From contig NC_086236.1 of the NCBI RefSeq assembly GCF_036321145.2, forward strand, positions 39,530,917-39,594,916: DNA of 64,000 nt, read 5' to 3'. The notes under the pieces are model-generated. The model did no database searches, was not told the DNA's origin, and worked only from the letters and a program-made list of their open reading frames with translations. The position numbers and the translations under genes are program-made. The number at the start of each line of letters is the position of its first letter. Position 1 is the stretch's first letter. Below are positions 33,690 through 43,984 of this stretch, one piece after another. Source of the DNA: Pelmatolapia mariae. Its lineage: Eukaryota > Chordata > Actinopteri > Cichliformes > Cichlidae.

Positions 33690-35766
33690 ATTGAATGTTA
33701 GGGTGGGTACAGTTTCCTCTGCGGTGGGGTAGGGTGGGCTTCCCTGGGTCCTGTGGGGCTTGGCGGTGCTGCTGCCGTAGGCCCCGGTCTGGATGGGCCT
33801 GGACTCCCTTGCCTTGGTGGGTGCCAGAGGACGGGGGTGCCTACTGGGGTCAGCGGGGGAGCTGGCCCTAGGGAGGAGCATCTTGCCCCCCTCCCTGCCT
33901 CCCTCTTCCCGCTCCACCACACCCACCCACACAGGTAGGGCCTTGGGGTGTGGGTGTGTCACCAGGGTGCAGGGGAGACATCCCCCCCTCTGTCCCCTTC
34001 TGGCCACCTGTGCCTCAATTTTATTCCACAACTTAGACATCCACATTATTCACACTGTCATAACACACACATATATATAGGGCCTTGAGGGTGACCACGC
34101 CAACGGCGTCCAGTGAATGGTCTGAGTATTCAACCCTACCTCTGGCGCCGGTGCCCACCTCTCAATTTTAAATCCATGTAGACATTGAGGGTTCTCGGGA
34201 GGGGCCGTGCTAACACCTGCTGCTCTCTGGCAGCAGCACCATGCCCTCCCCTGTTTTAAATGCACTTTAGAACAACACGCAGCAACACTACACATGAGCG
34301 GGAGGAGGGAGGTATGGGGTCTTCACACACCCCCGTTCTCTGCCAGCCATCGGGGCGGGGGGCTGGGAGGAGGTGTTGGCTGACAGATTGGCCTCCCTGC
34401 TTCTGCGAGGCCTGGGGCGGTCTGCTTGCCTCCACCCCGGGGGAAAGGGTCACATCTCTTGGGTCTGGGTGCCGTTTCCCCCTCTGGGGGCGAGAGTACC
34501 TGGACCCGGGGTATAGAGTATGTTTGGGGAGTGCGATTGTGTGTACATGTGCATATATGTCTATTCCTACGTTGGATGAGTGCTGAGTGTTTGTATATGT
34601 GTGCATGAGGGTGGGAATGCATGTTTGTGTCTGTGTGTGCCTGTTTGTCTGTGTTTATATGTCAGGTCAGGTCTTAGACTCCACCTCTCTGGGAACACCC
34701 AGGCCCTCCAAAGTGTGGAGGCCTATCTCCCCTCACCACACTCCCTGCCGGTAACTGATGCCCTCAGGGGTCGGTGCATTGGTGGTTCTTGGTGTCCGGG
34801 GCTGGGCGCTCAGGTATACACCAGCTCACTCCCGGTGGCTACTTGGCGGGGCCTGGTGCCTGTCGCTCGGTCAGGCCTCTTCCGGGGCAAAGGGGGCCCT
34901 CGAACCTCCGGCCTGCGGCTCGGTTCACTCTGGCACAGCTGGCTGCCGGCAGAGCTGGCGGGCGCGCCAGTGCAGCCCCCTCTGGCTTCTGCTCCGTGGC
35001 TACTGGGTGACCCCTCGTCTAGGGATGTCCTCAGCCCTTCCCAGGAGGGTGGCACGGATGCCCCTCCGGTGGTACTCCTTGGGCTCTCGCACTCTGGGGT
35101 CCCTGGATGTCTGGAGCCTGGATCTCCTCCATGCCTGCTTCATGCCCTGGGGGACGGGGCTATGGCCCTCCACACCCTCTAGCAGACCGTTACATGGGGA
35201 AACCTTCTGTATACAAGCGCGCTGATCCACACGGGTGTGCACACGGGTGTTCACTGTTCGTAGACATAAACTACACCTTTCTTAGCTGCTACTTCAGAGC
35301 ACATTGTGCGCTGTCTGTGCTGCACAACAACATTCAATATTTAGTATTTATTGCTGTTTACACTTAGCTAGATTAACATGATGGTGTTGTGTTTAGTATG
35401 TTGCTTTGGTTTTTTTTTTGCTTGTTTTCTATTCTTTTTCTCTCAACAGGTGATCCAGGAGATTTTTTTTTTCTCTTTGTCTTTGTAAGTGCCCTTTCTC
35501 ACTGTCCCTCTTCCCTTCTGTTTTTCTTTTCCTTCCTCTCTTTCTTTCTCCCTTTCCTATCCCCCAATCATGTCTGTCTCATCTGTAACTACTGAAAATA
35601 AAATAAATAATAACAACAAAAGTTGATCAAATGGACCAATACGGCAATGCCATGATGATCCATTTGGCAAAATAAATCCATTTGGTATCCTTGTTGGTCT
35701 TCAGACAACAATTCTGACGGCTAAAGAACCAAATGGGACAGACCAAAAAAAAAAAAAAAAAAAAAA
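33690..35766 (+). mobile_element. 5'-truncated L1 copy (3' UTR only)
   Basis: A 2,077-bp insertion flanked by a perfect 13-bp target duplication AAAGCAGGACATG (33677-33689, 35767-35779) and ending in a long poly(A) run. The first about 195 bp and last about 60 bp are nearly identical to the 3' UTR of the L1 at 7409-13546. Between them lies 1,819 bp (33886-35704) that the first copy lacks; it is GC-rich and TG-rich and has no credible protein-coding content. The GC-rich frames in this block show no domain. Confidence 0.85.
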
Positions 35767-35779
35767 AAAGCAGGACATG

Positions 35780-35890
35780 CACAAGTTTAGTGTGACAGTA
35801 GTGGATGCTAGGAATAGGGTGAGGTAAATGTTCTGCTGCGGTGACCCCTAAATGTAGCAGCCAAAGGATAAAGGAGAAGAAATAGAGATG
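35780..35890 (+). repeat. LINE 3' tail, right half
   Basis: Continues the element broken by the L1: GCTGCGGTGACCCCTAAATG, then AGCAGCCAAAGGATAAAGGA. It ends in a GA-rich stretch typical of that tail. Confidence 0.55.
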
Positions 35891-36023
35891 ACTGATGGCT
35901 TCATATTATATTTATATTCTACAGGTTTTACCTGAACAAAGAGAGTCACTGGCCTCCTGTAGTATTGCTACAATGTGGCTCCAGCACAAAAACCTTAAAA
36001 TGATTTTTTTTTTGTACATTTTT

Positions 36024-36233
36024 TGTTAGACACTGGCCTGGTGGCGCCAGTGTCCGGCAGCCTCGCCTCTGTCAGTGCGCCCCAGGGTGGCTGTGGCTAC
36101 AATGTAGCTTGCCATCACCAGTGTGTGAATGTGTGTGTGAATGGGTGGATGACTGAACGTGTAAAGCGCTTTGGGGTCCTTAGGGACTAGTAAAGCGCTA
36201 TACAAATACAGGCCATTTACCATTTACCAGTTG
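36024..36233 (+). repeat. SINE-like 3' part
   Basis: Contains GCCCCAGGGTGGCTGTGGCT, ACAATGTAGCTTGCCATCAC, AAAGCGCTTTGGGGTCCTTA and the tail GCGCTATACAAATACAGGCC followed by ATTTACCATTTACC. This is a common fish SINE-like 3' region whose tail is shared with a LINE partner. The 5' head is not clear. Confidence 0.65.
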
Positions 36234-36267
36234 AAATGATCTCAACAAATAGAAGTGAATTTGTTCA

Positions 36268-36665
36268 TAAGCTCCTGATCAAAAGTTTAAGACCACTTGA
36301 AAAATGGCAAAGAAAATAATATTTTACATGATTGGATCTTAACAAGGTTCCAAGTAGAGCTTCAACAGGCAACAAGACGAAATGGGAGTAAAACAGAACA
36401 TTTTTTGAGCATATAATTTACTGAAAACAACGCTAAAACTGAAACAGCCATACCTCCAAAAAAACCCCGTAAAGCCCCCCAAAACAGAAGCCAAAGTTCC
36501 AGACATGAACTCAGCAATGAGTAGCTTCACCGTTATTACTGATCACTTCAAACATTCATTGTGGCATGCTTTTGATGCATGGTTTCCATGAGTTGAATGG
36601 GAACATTTCTCCAAGTGGTGAAGACGGCCGCAAGAAGGGCATCTACTGTCTGGAACTGTTTTCCA
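36268..36665 (-). mobile_element. Tc1-like deletion derivative
   Basis: Begins with the terminal text TCCTGATCAAAAGTTTAAGA of a fish Tc1-like family and within 230 bp passes into the reverse complement of the transposase C-terminal region (GGAACATTTCTCCAAGTGGT, GGGCATCTACTGTCTGGAAC). The middle of the transposase and the other end are missing. Confidence 0.6.
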
Positions 36666-39235
36666 TTTTTCTAAACTTCTAAAATATAATTCTTCAATAA
36701 AACAAAATGATATGGAACAGTGATTTCAAACCAAATAAATAAAATCTTGTCAAAAAAGACAAATCTTTACCTTCTTTGGAAATAGCAAGGGATTGTGCTG
36801 CTGTAAGGTCTTCCATGAAGAATTTAATTTTAAAAGTCAAATTTTACTTTTTAAGACTGAAAAATGTTGAAACTATGCATTATGTTTCTGACACTGAGGA
36901 AGACGCTCAAAGTACTAGCTGGATATTTTTTTACAGTATTTTTTGCTTTTCTTACATTAGAAGTCATTCTCTGGGAAGTTACACATTAAAAGAAGGAATT
37001 TGAAGTCCTCACTTTGATATACAGCAAATAATTTACTTTTTACTGATTTGGTGTTAAAATCTTGGATGAGAACCTCCTGTCCTCCTGGCCAAGGACACTG
37101 AAGATGGGTTTATTTCTACTATATGTGCTAAGTGTTATGGCATATTATATCAGACCTGCCACTGTATGACCAACCAATGGGCCGTCAGCTCTTGTAAGGT
37201 CAATGGGAAACTAGGATTCAAAGTAGAAATCATACAGCTTGTCCCCAATTTGAGATTTTGTGGGAGATTATAATGCAATTTCTATAAATGTGTTGGAATC
37301 AATGTTTATGAGAGATGTGTCTGCTTACCCCAAAAGATGTTAGCTCACATAAAAAAAAAACACAAAGAAGGATTGATGAACAATGCAGAGTTTTTAAGAA
37401 GACTTGGACTTGTATTTGTTATTGAAAATAGCCAAAGCTGCTCCTTTTGTGTTGGTATGAAAATGGACGTAGTTAGTTTGATGTCACTTTTTGGTTAGCA
37501 AAGTCCCATTCTGAAGCCTCAAGCTGAGTGCTTTTCTTTAAAAAGATTTAACAAGCAATGCTTGATCTCAGTGTGAAACAGATGCATGTGTTTAGCTATT
37601 TCCTGCATAGTCCTACTTTTGGATACATAGACTGACCAAAATTTACAAAATGGCATTAATATTTTATTTAATATGACCGAGAAAGTGTTTACAGAGGTAA
37701 ACGTCTAAAGGACCGGAAGTCTCTTTGCAACCCCTGGTACCCAATAAAACAAATGCATCTTTAAGGCACTACTACTTTTCAGACCTGGTTTTCTTTGCAA
37801 AGATCTGCTGTAATTTCACTGATATTCAAGTTCACTGAACCCATTTTTCAGTAGAATTTTGCTAGACATCATTTTGACTTTTGATTCGCAATGGAAATTA
37901 GAGTGGAGTAGAACTTTAAGTGACCTAGCATAACCACAAAAAAACCCCCAGTCTATTCAGAGAGAAAATAGGAGCTATCATAAAATCAGTGTTTGCTTTA
38001 TCTCCTCAGGGTTTTTAAAAGTGTGAAAATGTTGATGACAAATCCTGTTTCTTTGTGCAGAGGTAAGAAAGGCTTGCTCTCTGCGACTGCAGTTCTGCAG
38101 TTAGCGGGGGCAAAGAGGTGGGGAGGGGCAGCCAGGGAAGAGGTGCTAGCCAAAGGATTTACATTTCAGAAAAGGCAGGCTGCTTCAAAAGCAAAGCATT
38201 GCCATTGTCAGAGAGTAATTTCATTTCATGAATAAGCGCTTGACTGCTTACAGTGACAGCCTCGCCCTCATCCTGTCTGCCCTGGCATTCACCAGCCAAT
38301 AACAGAACACCATTTGTGCTTCCCAAATGCACAGACCAGGAGGACGAGGCTTATGTGCAACAACCAAAATCTGTGCCACCCTCACGGATGTGAAAAATAA
38401 ATCTGAAAAGGAGAGTACTGTTTGGAGTCAACTTAGCATTCTCTCAGCGGGAGCCATTGTGACACTTGTTCAGGATGGGAGCAAATTTATTGAAGTTTCT
38501 CGGTTAAATATAATCACTGTCAGGTAGCAAAAAACAGCAGGCAGAAAAAAAAGCACATCAACCAGTTCCTGCAACAGCTCCGTTCACATGAGGATAAGGA
38601 GAAAACACATCATGCCAGCTTACTGCTGCATTCTTATCATTTATGTACTGTTTGCCAACATTTTTTTATAACAGGAGTTACTTTATACCCAAAAATTACA
38701 TGCACAATGTGCTATCACATCCACTAATGATGATAAAGATGAATCAGTAAATAGTAAATCTGTTTCTTTTTGCTTCTAGGTTAGACTGGTTCGAACTCTT
38801 TATTTGCTGCCAGGTCAAGTCTCATAATGGAAGACCTTTAAATTAATATAGCTACAGGAAATGTTAATAAATTAATATATTAGAAACTACCTTATATGCT
38901 ATTGTGGATTTGCAGCTACAACTTCAAGTTCAACCAAACAGGGAATTTTTACTTGCCTTTCTTATGGTCAGACTTAATCGGGATCTGTAAACTGACATAG
39001 ACACATAAAAAACCTTTTTTATAGGACTGCTCCATGACAATAGGTCTCAAAAAGCTAGATAATCCAGGTCTCACATTTTAACTAGTTAATACTCAGACCT
39101 TTTTTGATGTATCATTCTCAAATTACTGATGCTGTTTCTCATTTCTGATAAGAAAATTCAGTGAAAATGTCAGGCTTTTATCTTTAATAGATTTTAAGAT
39201 ATTTTGTTCAAAATTGATGTCAGATTTCAAAGTGG
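36666..39235. other. non-coding stretch
   Basis: No gene recognised. The 37990-38420 part is unusually mixed in composition and contains a small frame (37993-38235) without known domain. Confidence 0.35.
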
Positions 39236-39241
39236 TGAGTT

Positions 39242-39415
39242 TTGCCTGGATCTATAATGGTTTATAATGACCGAGACAAAATCCTGTGGGACTTCCTGAT
39301 ACAGATGAACAAACTGGTGATGGCCAACCAACCAGACATAGTACTAGTGGACAAGCAGAGGAAGAAGGCCATAGTGTTAGATGTAGCTATACCAGGAATG
39401 TGGATGGGGCTTGTG
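39242..39415 (+). pseudogene. R4/Dong-like endonuclease fragment
   Basis: Plus strand reads VYNDRDKILWDFLIQMNKLV, MANQPDIVLVDKQRKKAIVL, DVAIPG. This corresponds to the restriction-enzyme-like endonuclease of R4/Dong-type LINEs: a PD dipeptide with an acidic residue 14 positions later (PD-x14-D). It is truncated at both ends. Confidence 0.68.
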
Positions 39416-39863
39416 ATACCTACAAGAAAACAGGGCCATAATCTTCCACTCCTTTCCACTTTTCTAACTCTATAGGCCAGACCAGAGGTAGGAGGTGGTT
39501 ACCATGGTGATGGGAGTGTTGCCTGCAAAAGTGTCATGTTCACATAAGGAGATGTCCAGAGAGGTGCAGAAGAAGAAACGTGAGCCAATATCAGATCTAA
39601 GGCCGACCTCAACTGTTTCGACCAATCATGTTAATATTCCGTTTCTGTGACCCACAATAAAAGTGTTTAGTGCCTGGGGGTGGTGCTCTTTTGTTCGTTT
39701 GGGTCTCCTGAGTGAGGAAAGAGACACTGCAACCATTTTTAACTTGAACCTTTAACTGCTTAAAAAAGTAAATGCACTTTGACATACTTGTCTTCTTTCC
39801 CAAAAAATGAACCAACAGGTCCTGCGCAGGTCCCTGCAGCCAGCCGAGTCTGTGTGACCTACA

Positions 39864-39971
39864 CAGCCTCAGGCTCCAGAGTCTCCAGTTTGCTCTGTGC
39901 AGCCCAATCCTCCAGAATGTCCTGTATGCCCTGCAGAGTCGCAACCTCCAGAGTCTACAGTGAGTCTTGTG
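39864..39971 (+). repeat. 36-bp tandem repeat, coding-like (12-residue unit)
   Basis: Three exact-length 36-bp units at 39864, 39900 and 39936. In one plus-strand frame they read QPQAPESPVCSV, QPNPPECPVCPA, ESQPPESTVSLV, followed by QPE. The period is a multiple of three and the Pro/Glu/Cys pattern is kept, which suggests past protein-coding use. The frame spans about 39800-40079. The parent protein was not identified. Confidence 0.6.
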
Positions 39972-40119
39972 CAGCCTGAACATGAGCTGCCAGATCCAGT
40001 GGGTCCCAAGTCATTTAAGCCTTCGTGGGGACTCCTCTGTCAACACTGGCCATTGGCCAAACCTCTTAGTTTTAGATAGTTGGGACTTATTGTATTGATA
40101 TTAACTTCTCTCTTTAATT

Positions 40120-40852
40120 ATGTTTTTCTATTTTTTGTAATTTGTTGCACATACCCTTCTAGAAATGTTTGTAGCAGTCTGTACAAACATTTGTACAAAC
40201 AGTCTGTACACACAATGTTATGGCCCGTCTAGGCGTGGCCAGACTATAACATAAGGGTGATCCAGCCCCGTCCGACCCCAAGCAGCACATCACACAACTA
40301 ATCCAGTTTTATGGTAGTTTATTTACAAAGAACGAATGTAAAATAAAGGAAGGGAGCAAATTATAACTTCGGTGTGGAGGAAAGGCCAAAATAACAAACA
40401 AAGGGAGCCTATCTCAAAGATAAATCGAACTTTCCTATTCAAAAGAAGTAAACCAAACGACAACGACTTACCTCCCTAACTAACAAAAACAGGAGAAAAC
40501 TGTAATCAAACAAAAAGGCAGTCCACCCCTACATGCTCCAGTAGCAACAGACATTAGGGAACACACACAGTCTGCCGGTTGGGATGGGCCGAGGATGAAT
40601 GACTGGCCGTCCATGGTGGTGTCTTCTTATATGCTGCCTCCTGGTCATTAGCCAATCGGTACGATCCATCCCCCTGGATGCACCAATCATGGAGAGGCAC
40701 CTGCACAGTCAGATTTACATATTAAATAAAATTACGACAACAGTTGTAACACACAAAGTGTGTGATTTTATGCACCTGTGGTCACTGAAGTACTTGGAAC
40801 ACCTGAATTCAATGATTCGGATGTATGAGTGAATACTTTTGGCAATATAGTG
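40120..40852 (-). mobile_element. Tc1-like end interrupted by an LTR
   Basis: The right end, TTTTGGCAATATAGTGTA (40835-40852), and adjoining text match the terminus of a common fish Tc1-like family read on the minus strand. The same family's text resumes on the other side of the LTR (ACAAACATTTCTAGAAGGG on minus, about 40150-40170). The LTR at 40216-40751 lies between them. No transposase remains. Confidence 0.55.
40216..40751 (-). repeat. solo LTR (536 bp), minus
   Basis: Ends TGTTATGG and TTGTAACA on the plus strand, flanked by a 5-bp direct repeat CACAA (40211-40215, 40752-40756). On the minus strand a TATA-like CATATAAG lies near 40630 and an AATAAAC signal near 40316-40322, the correct order for U3-R. 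This fixes the orientation. The internal retroelement has been lost, as by LTR-LTR recombination. Confidence 0.78.
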
Positions 40853-41699
40853 TATTTCTCAGCATTTAGGTGCATTTGTGGACCTTTTTTATATTCTCTC
40901 ACCCAAATCTTTGCTTTGTCTCTGCTCAACCATTTTGCCTGACAACTTGTTTGGTATTACCTGTAGTGACACAGCTACACGAGCACACATGATGTGTGGA
41001 TTCTGTGTGATCTGTCTACTCATTCCTGCATGCTACAATATTGCCTGTCAAGTTGACTGTTCACATAAGACCCCCATGACCTTGAGTCTGCAGGGAATAT
41101 CGTGGTGTCCCCCCACAGACTATTACTTTCGGCAGTCTACACTTAGGAACTCTTAACCGTCACCATCATCACACTGGTGTGCATATATCATAAGCAGATT
41201 GAGTTCTACCGTTAGCCCTGCCATTGTGTGCTGTTGCCCTAACCTAATAACACAGTTTTCCTCCCAAACTGTCCTGAGCCAAGTAGTATGGTCCCTTGAT
41301 GAAAAATGATGTGTTAATGTGAGGTATGCAGTGGACAGGTTTGAGGAGGACACAGTGTTTCTATCAAGGCCATGTCTAACTACAAGTGACAGCTCCCCAT
41401 TTCAAAGAGGTGGGAGGATTGATGTATTATGCATGAGTGACCTGTGCTCCAAGAGTCATGCTGCTTCACTTTGCACTGTATAGCGTTATTCCTTTTCTAG
41501 CTCACACTGCTACTGACACACATATCCCCTTAGTCCCCCTTCTGTGCTGCAGGGATGCTAATATGTGGAGTTACACTGATATATCCAACTTTACTTTTAA
41601 ATAACAAACTTGGAATAAATATATGTATATATATATATCTCACAGGTCACAAGTGTACATATCATTACCACATCATGGTAATGTGGAATTTAATTATTT
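40853..41699. other. non-coding stretch
   Basis: No gene recognised. A short alternating TA tract lies near 41618-41639. Confidence 0.4.
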
Positions 41700-42450
41700 C
41701 TGTTCTTTTTCCAGGCTGATTGGACAGAATATAGTACATCTTTAATGACATTAGAAAACAAGAATTGGGAGGACAAATTAAATTTGATTTTTTCTGGATT
41801 TTTTTCTAATCAACATGGGATCAAAAGTATACGTACAGACTCAAGTATAGCATATACAACTTAAATCTTTTAATAAGTTGTGCTAAAGTTTCTATAGTGT
41901 TTTTTAAATCAACAAGGCCAAGGCCTATTTACTTGTCGTTAGTGACCACGGTTGCCTGCAACTGGTAGTTTCTCTCTGCCACCAAAAATGGATTTCTTTA
42001 ACATCACTCACTGGACTGACCAATACTCAGATCTTCACCGAGTTCCTTAGACTTTCCGTTGTTCTAAGAAGGAGAATTGTAAGTTTGGAAGGTGTCTTGG
42101 AGACATTTTTACACTACTGATGATTACAAAATCATCAGTACATTGTGTGTAACTACAGGTTATGTAAATGCATCATTACTTTGCCAAGGTTCTGAAGAAG
42201 AACCAAACTCTCACCCTAAGATGGGAAGAAATTGGTTAGATTGTTCAGAATTAACCAAACCTGTCGTGAACTGGGAAATGCTTAAAAACCAGGATCACTG
42301 TCCACAGTGAAGCAAGTTTTACATCACTTTGGACTGAAGGGGTACAAGAAAGAAGCGCCTGCTCCAAACTCAGCACATTTAAGCTTGACTGAAATTTGCA
42401 GCTGTTCAGAAGGACAAGCAAAATGCCTCCTGGGAGCTGGACTTAGGGTG
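41700..42450 (+). pseudogene. degenerate Tc1-like transposon fragment
   Basis: Text such as AAGATGGGAAGAAATTGGTT, then AACTGGGAAATGCTTAAAAA and TCACTGTCCACAGTGAAGCA, resembles the N-terminal half of a fish Tc1-like transposase (DNA-binding domain region). Frames are short and the catalytic part is missing. Limits are approximate. Confidence 0.4.
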
Positions 42451-42813
42451 AAACCCTCCATGCATGGTAAGGAGCTTCCTTGTCTTGATATCAGTGGCTT
42501 CTATCTCCTCCGTTGGCCAGCTTATTATTAGGGATGGACGATCCGATATACAGTATTGGTATCGGTCGGGTCCTGACCTAAATTAATGGATCGGATATCG
42601 GGGAGAAAAAAAAAGTAATTCAATCCATTAAATATCGAAACATTGTGTAAAATTTTGCATAGAAATTACACAAAATTCAGTCTCAGGTTAAATGTAATAG
42701 AAACAGCTTACACTGACATCCATCTTGATAAAAGATGAGTGTCGTGAAGCCATGTTTGCATTTTTTTGCACTGCTTTCCACTCTGGATGTCTATTTATGT
42801 TAAGCTTTAAGTA

Positions 42814-43358
42814 CAGGGTGGGCCATTTATATGGATACACCGTAATAAAATGGGAATAGTTGGTGATATTAAAGTCCTGTTTGTGGCACATAAGTATACT
42901 GTATGTGAGGGGGCAAACTCCTCAAGATGGGTGGTGACCATGGTGGCCATTTAGAAGTCGGCCATCTTGGATACAACTTTTGTTTTTTCAATAGGAAGAG
43001 GGCCATGTGACACATCAAACATATTGGTAATGTCACAAGAAAAAACAATGGTGTGCTTGGTTTCAACGTAACTTTATTCTTTCTTGAGTTATTTACAAGT
43101 TTCTGACCACTTATAAAATGTGTTCAATGTGCTGCCCATTGTGTTGGATTGTCAATGCAACCCTCTTCTCCCACTCTTCACACACTGATAGCAACAAAAG
43201 TTGTATCCAAGATGGCCGACTTCTAAATGGCCACCATGGTCACCACCCATCTTGAGGAGTTTGCCCCCTCACATATACTAATGTGCCACAAACAGGACTT
43301 TAATATCACCAACCATTCCCATGTTATTACGGTGTATCCATATAAATGGCCCACCCTG
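42814..43358. mobile_element. mariner-derived MITE, 545 bp
   Basis: Flanked by TA (42812-42813, 43359-43360). The inverted repeats are very long and highly similar: 42814-42984 (171 bp) and 43193-43358 (166 bp), starting CAGGGTGGGCCATTTATATG. Together they cover over 60% of the element, so a single strand can fold into a long hairpin. The roughly 200-bp core keeps the C-terminal codons of a mariner-like transposase on the minus strand (about 43107-43195, EEWEKRVALTIQHNGQHIEH then stop). It was probably formed by internal deletion of a full-length element. Confidence 0.9.
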
Positions 43359-43431
43359 TATAAAAGAGTCCATTCTACAACTTGTTTTATTTTTTAAGTT
43401 GTTGAATGTAAAGATTATTTTGTGCTGATAT

Positions 43432-43976
43432 TGCATAAGCCTTCTTGTAATCAATCCAGGCAGTGCACAGGTTGGTCAGCCCAGTCTTGCAGTCTTGGCT
43501 GACTGCTCGGTCTACCACTAGCTGGTGTTTTGTGCCTCTGGAATTCTTGCCAGTCCCTGCTCGTGTATTGACCCATGTGCCTGTTCATCTTAGCCGCTAT
43601 GATGCCTGACAGGAGCTTCCATGTGGTACTGAGGCAGACTATTGGCCAGTAGTTGGATGGGACCTGTCCCTGGGACCAGTCAGTGGGGGTCCTTAAGATT
43701 CTGGACTGTCCGGCCATTCTGGGTGTCTCTCGTCAACTAGCAGCTGGTACATTTGTGCTGCCAGACGCTCATGGAGTACAGTCAGCTTCTTCAGCCAGCA
43801 GGCGTGAACCATGTCAGGGCCTGGTGCTGTCCAACTCTTCATACTGGAGACCCTTTCTTCAATGTCTGTCGCTGTGATGGTTACTGGACTCTGTTCAGGG
43901 AGGTTGCTGTGGTCTGCTCTTAGATCCACTAGGCACTGAGCATTGCCATTGTGGGTTGCATCCTTCTCCCATATGC
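43432..43976 (-). pseudogene. R4/Dong-like LINE RT, distal part
   Basis: Minus strand reads VDLRADHSNLPEQSPVTITA, VSSMKSWTAPGPDMVHACWL, KKLTVLHERLAAQMYQLLVD, then, after a frameshift near 43700, QVPSNYWPIVCLSTTWKLLS, GIIAAKMNRHM, and finally WIDYKKAY at about 43432-43460, part of the first RT catalytic motif. The sequence stops there, so the second catalytic motif (YMDD-like) and the endonuclease are missing. It continues the frame at 45510-46512 across the hAT insertion. Confidence 0.85.
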
Positions 43977-43984
43977 TCTACCAG

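Noticed and set aside
34000..35260. Several GC-rich frames of 100-200 codons on both strands
   Set aside because: They overlap in most frames, have no domains, and lie in the 3' UTR of a truncated L1 copy; they reflect GC-rich composition.
39609..39983. Minus-strand frame rich in WRL and Arg
   Set aside because: It is the antisense reading of the 36-bp tandem repeat; the plus-strand Pro/Glu frame is more protein-like.
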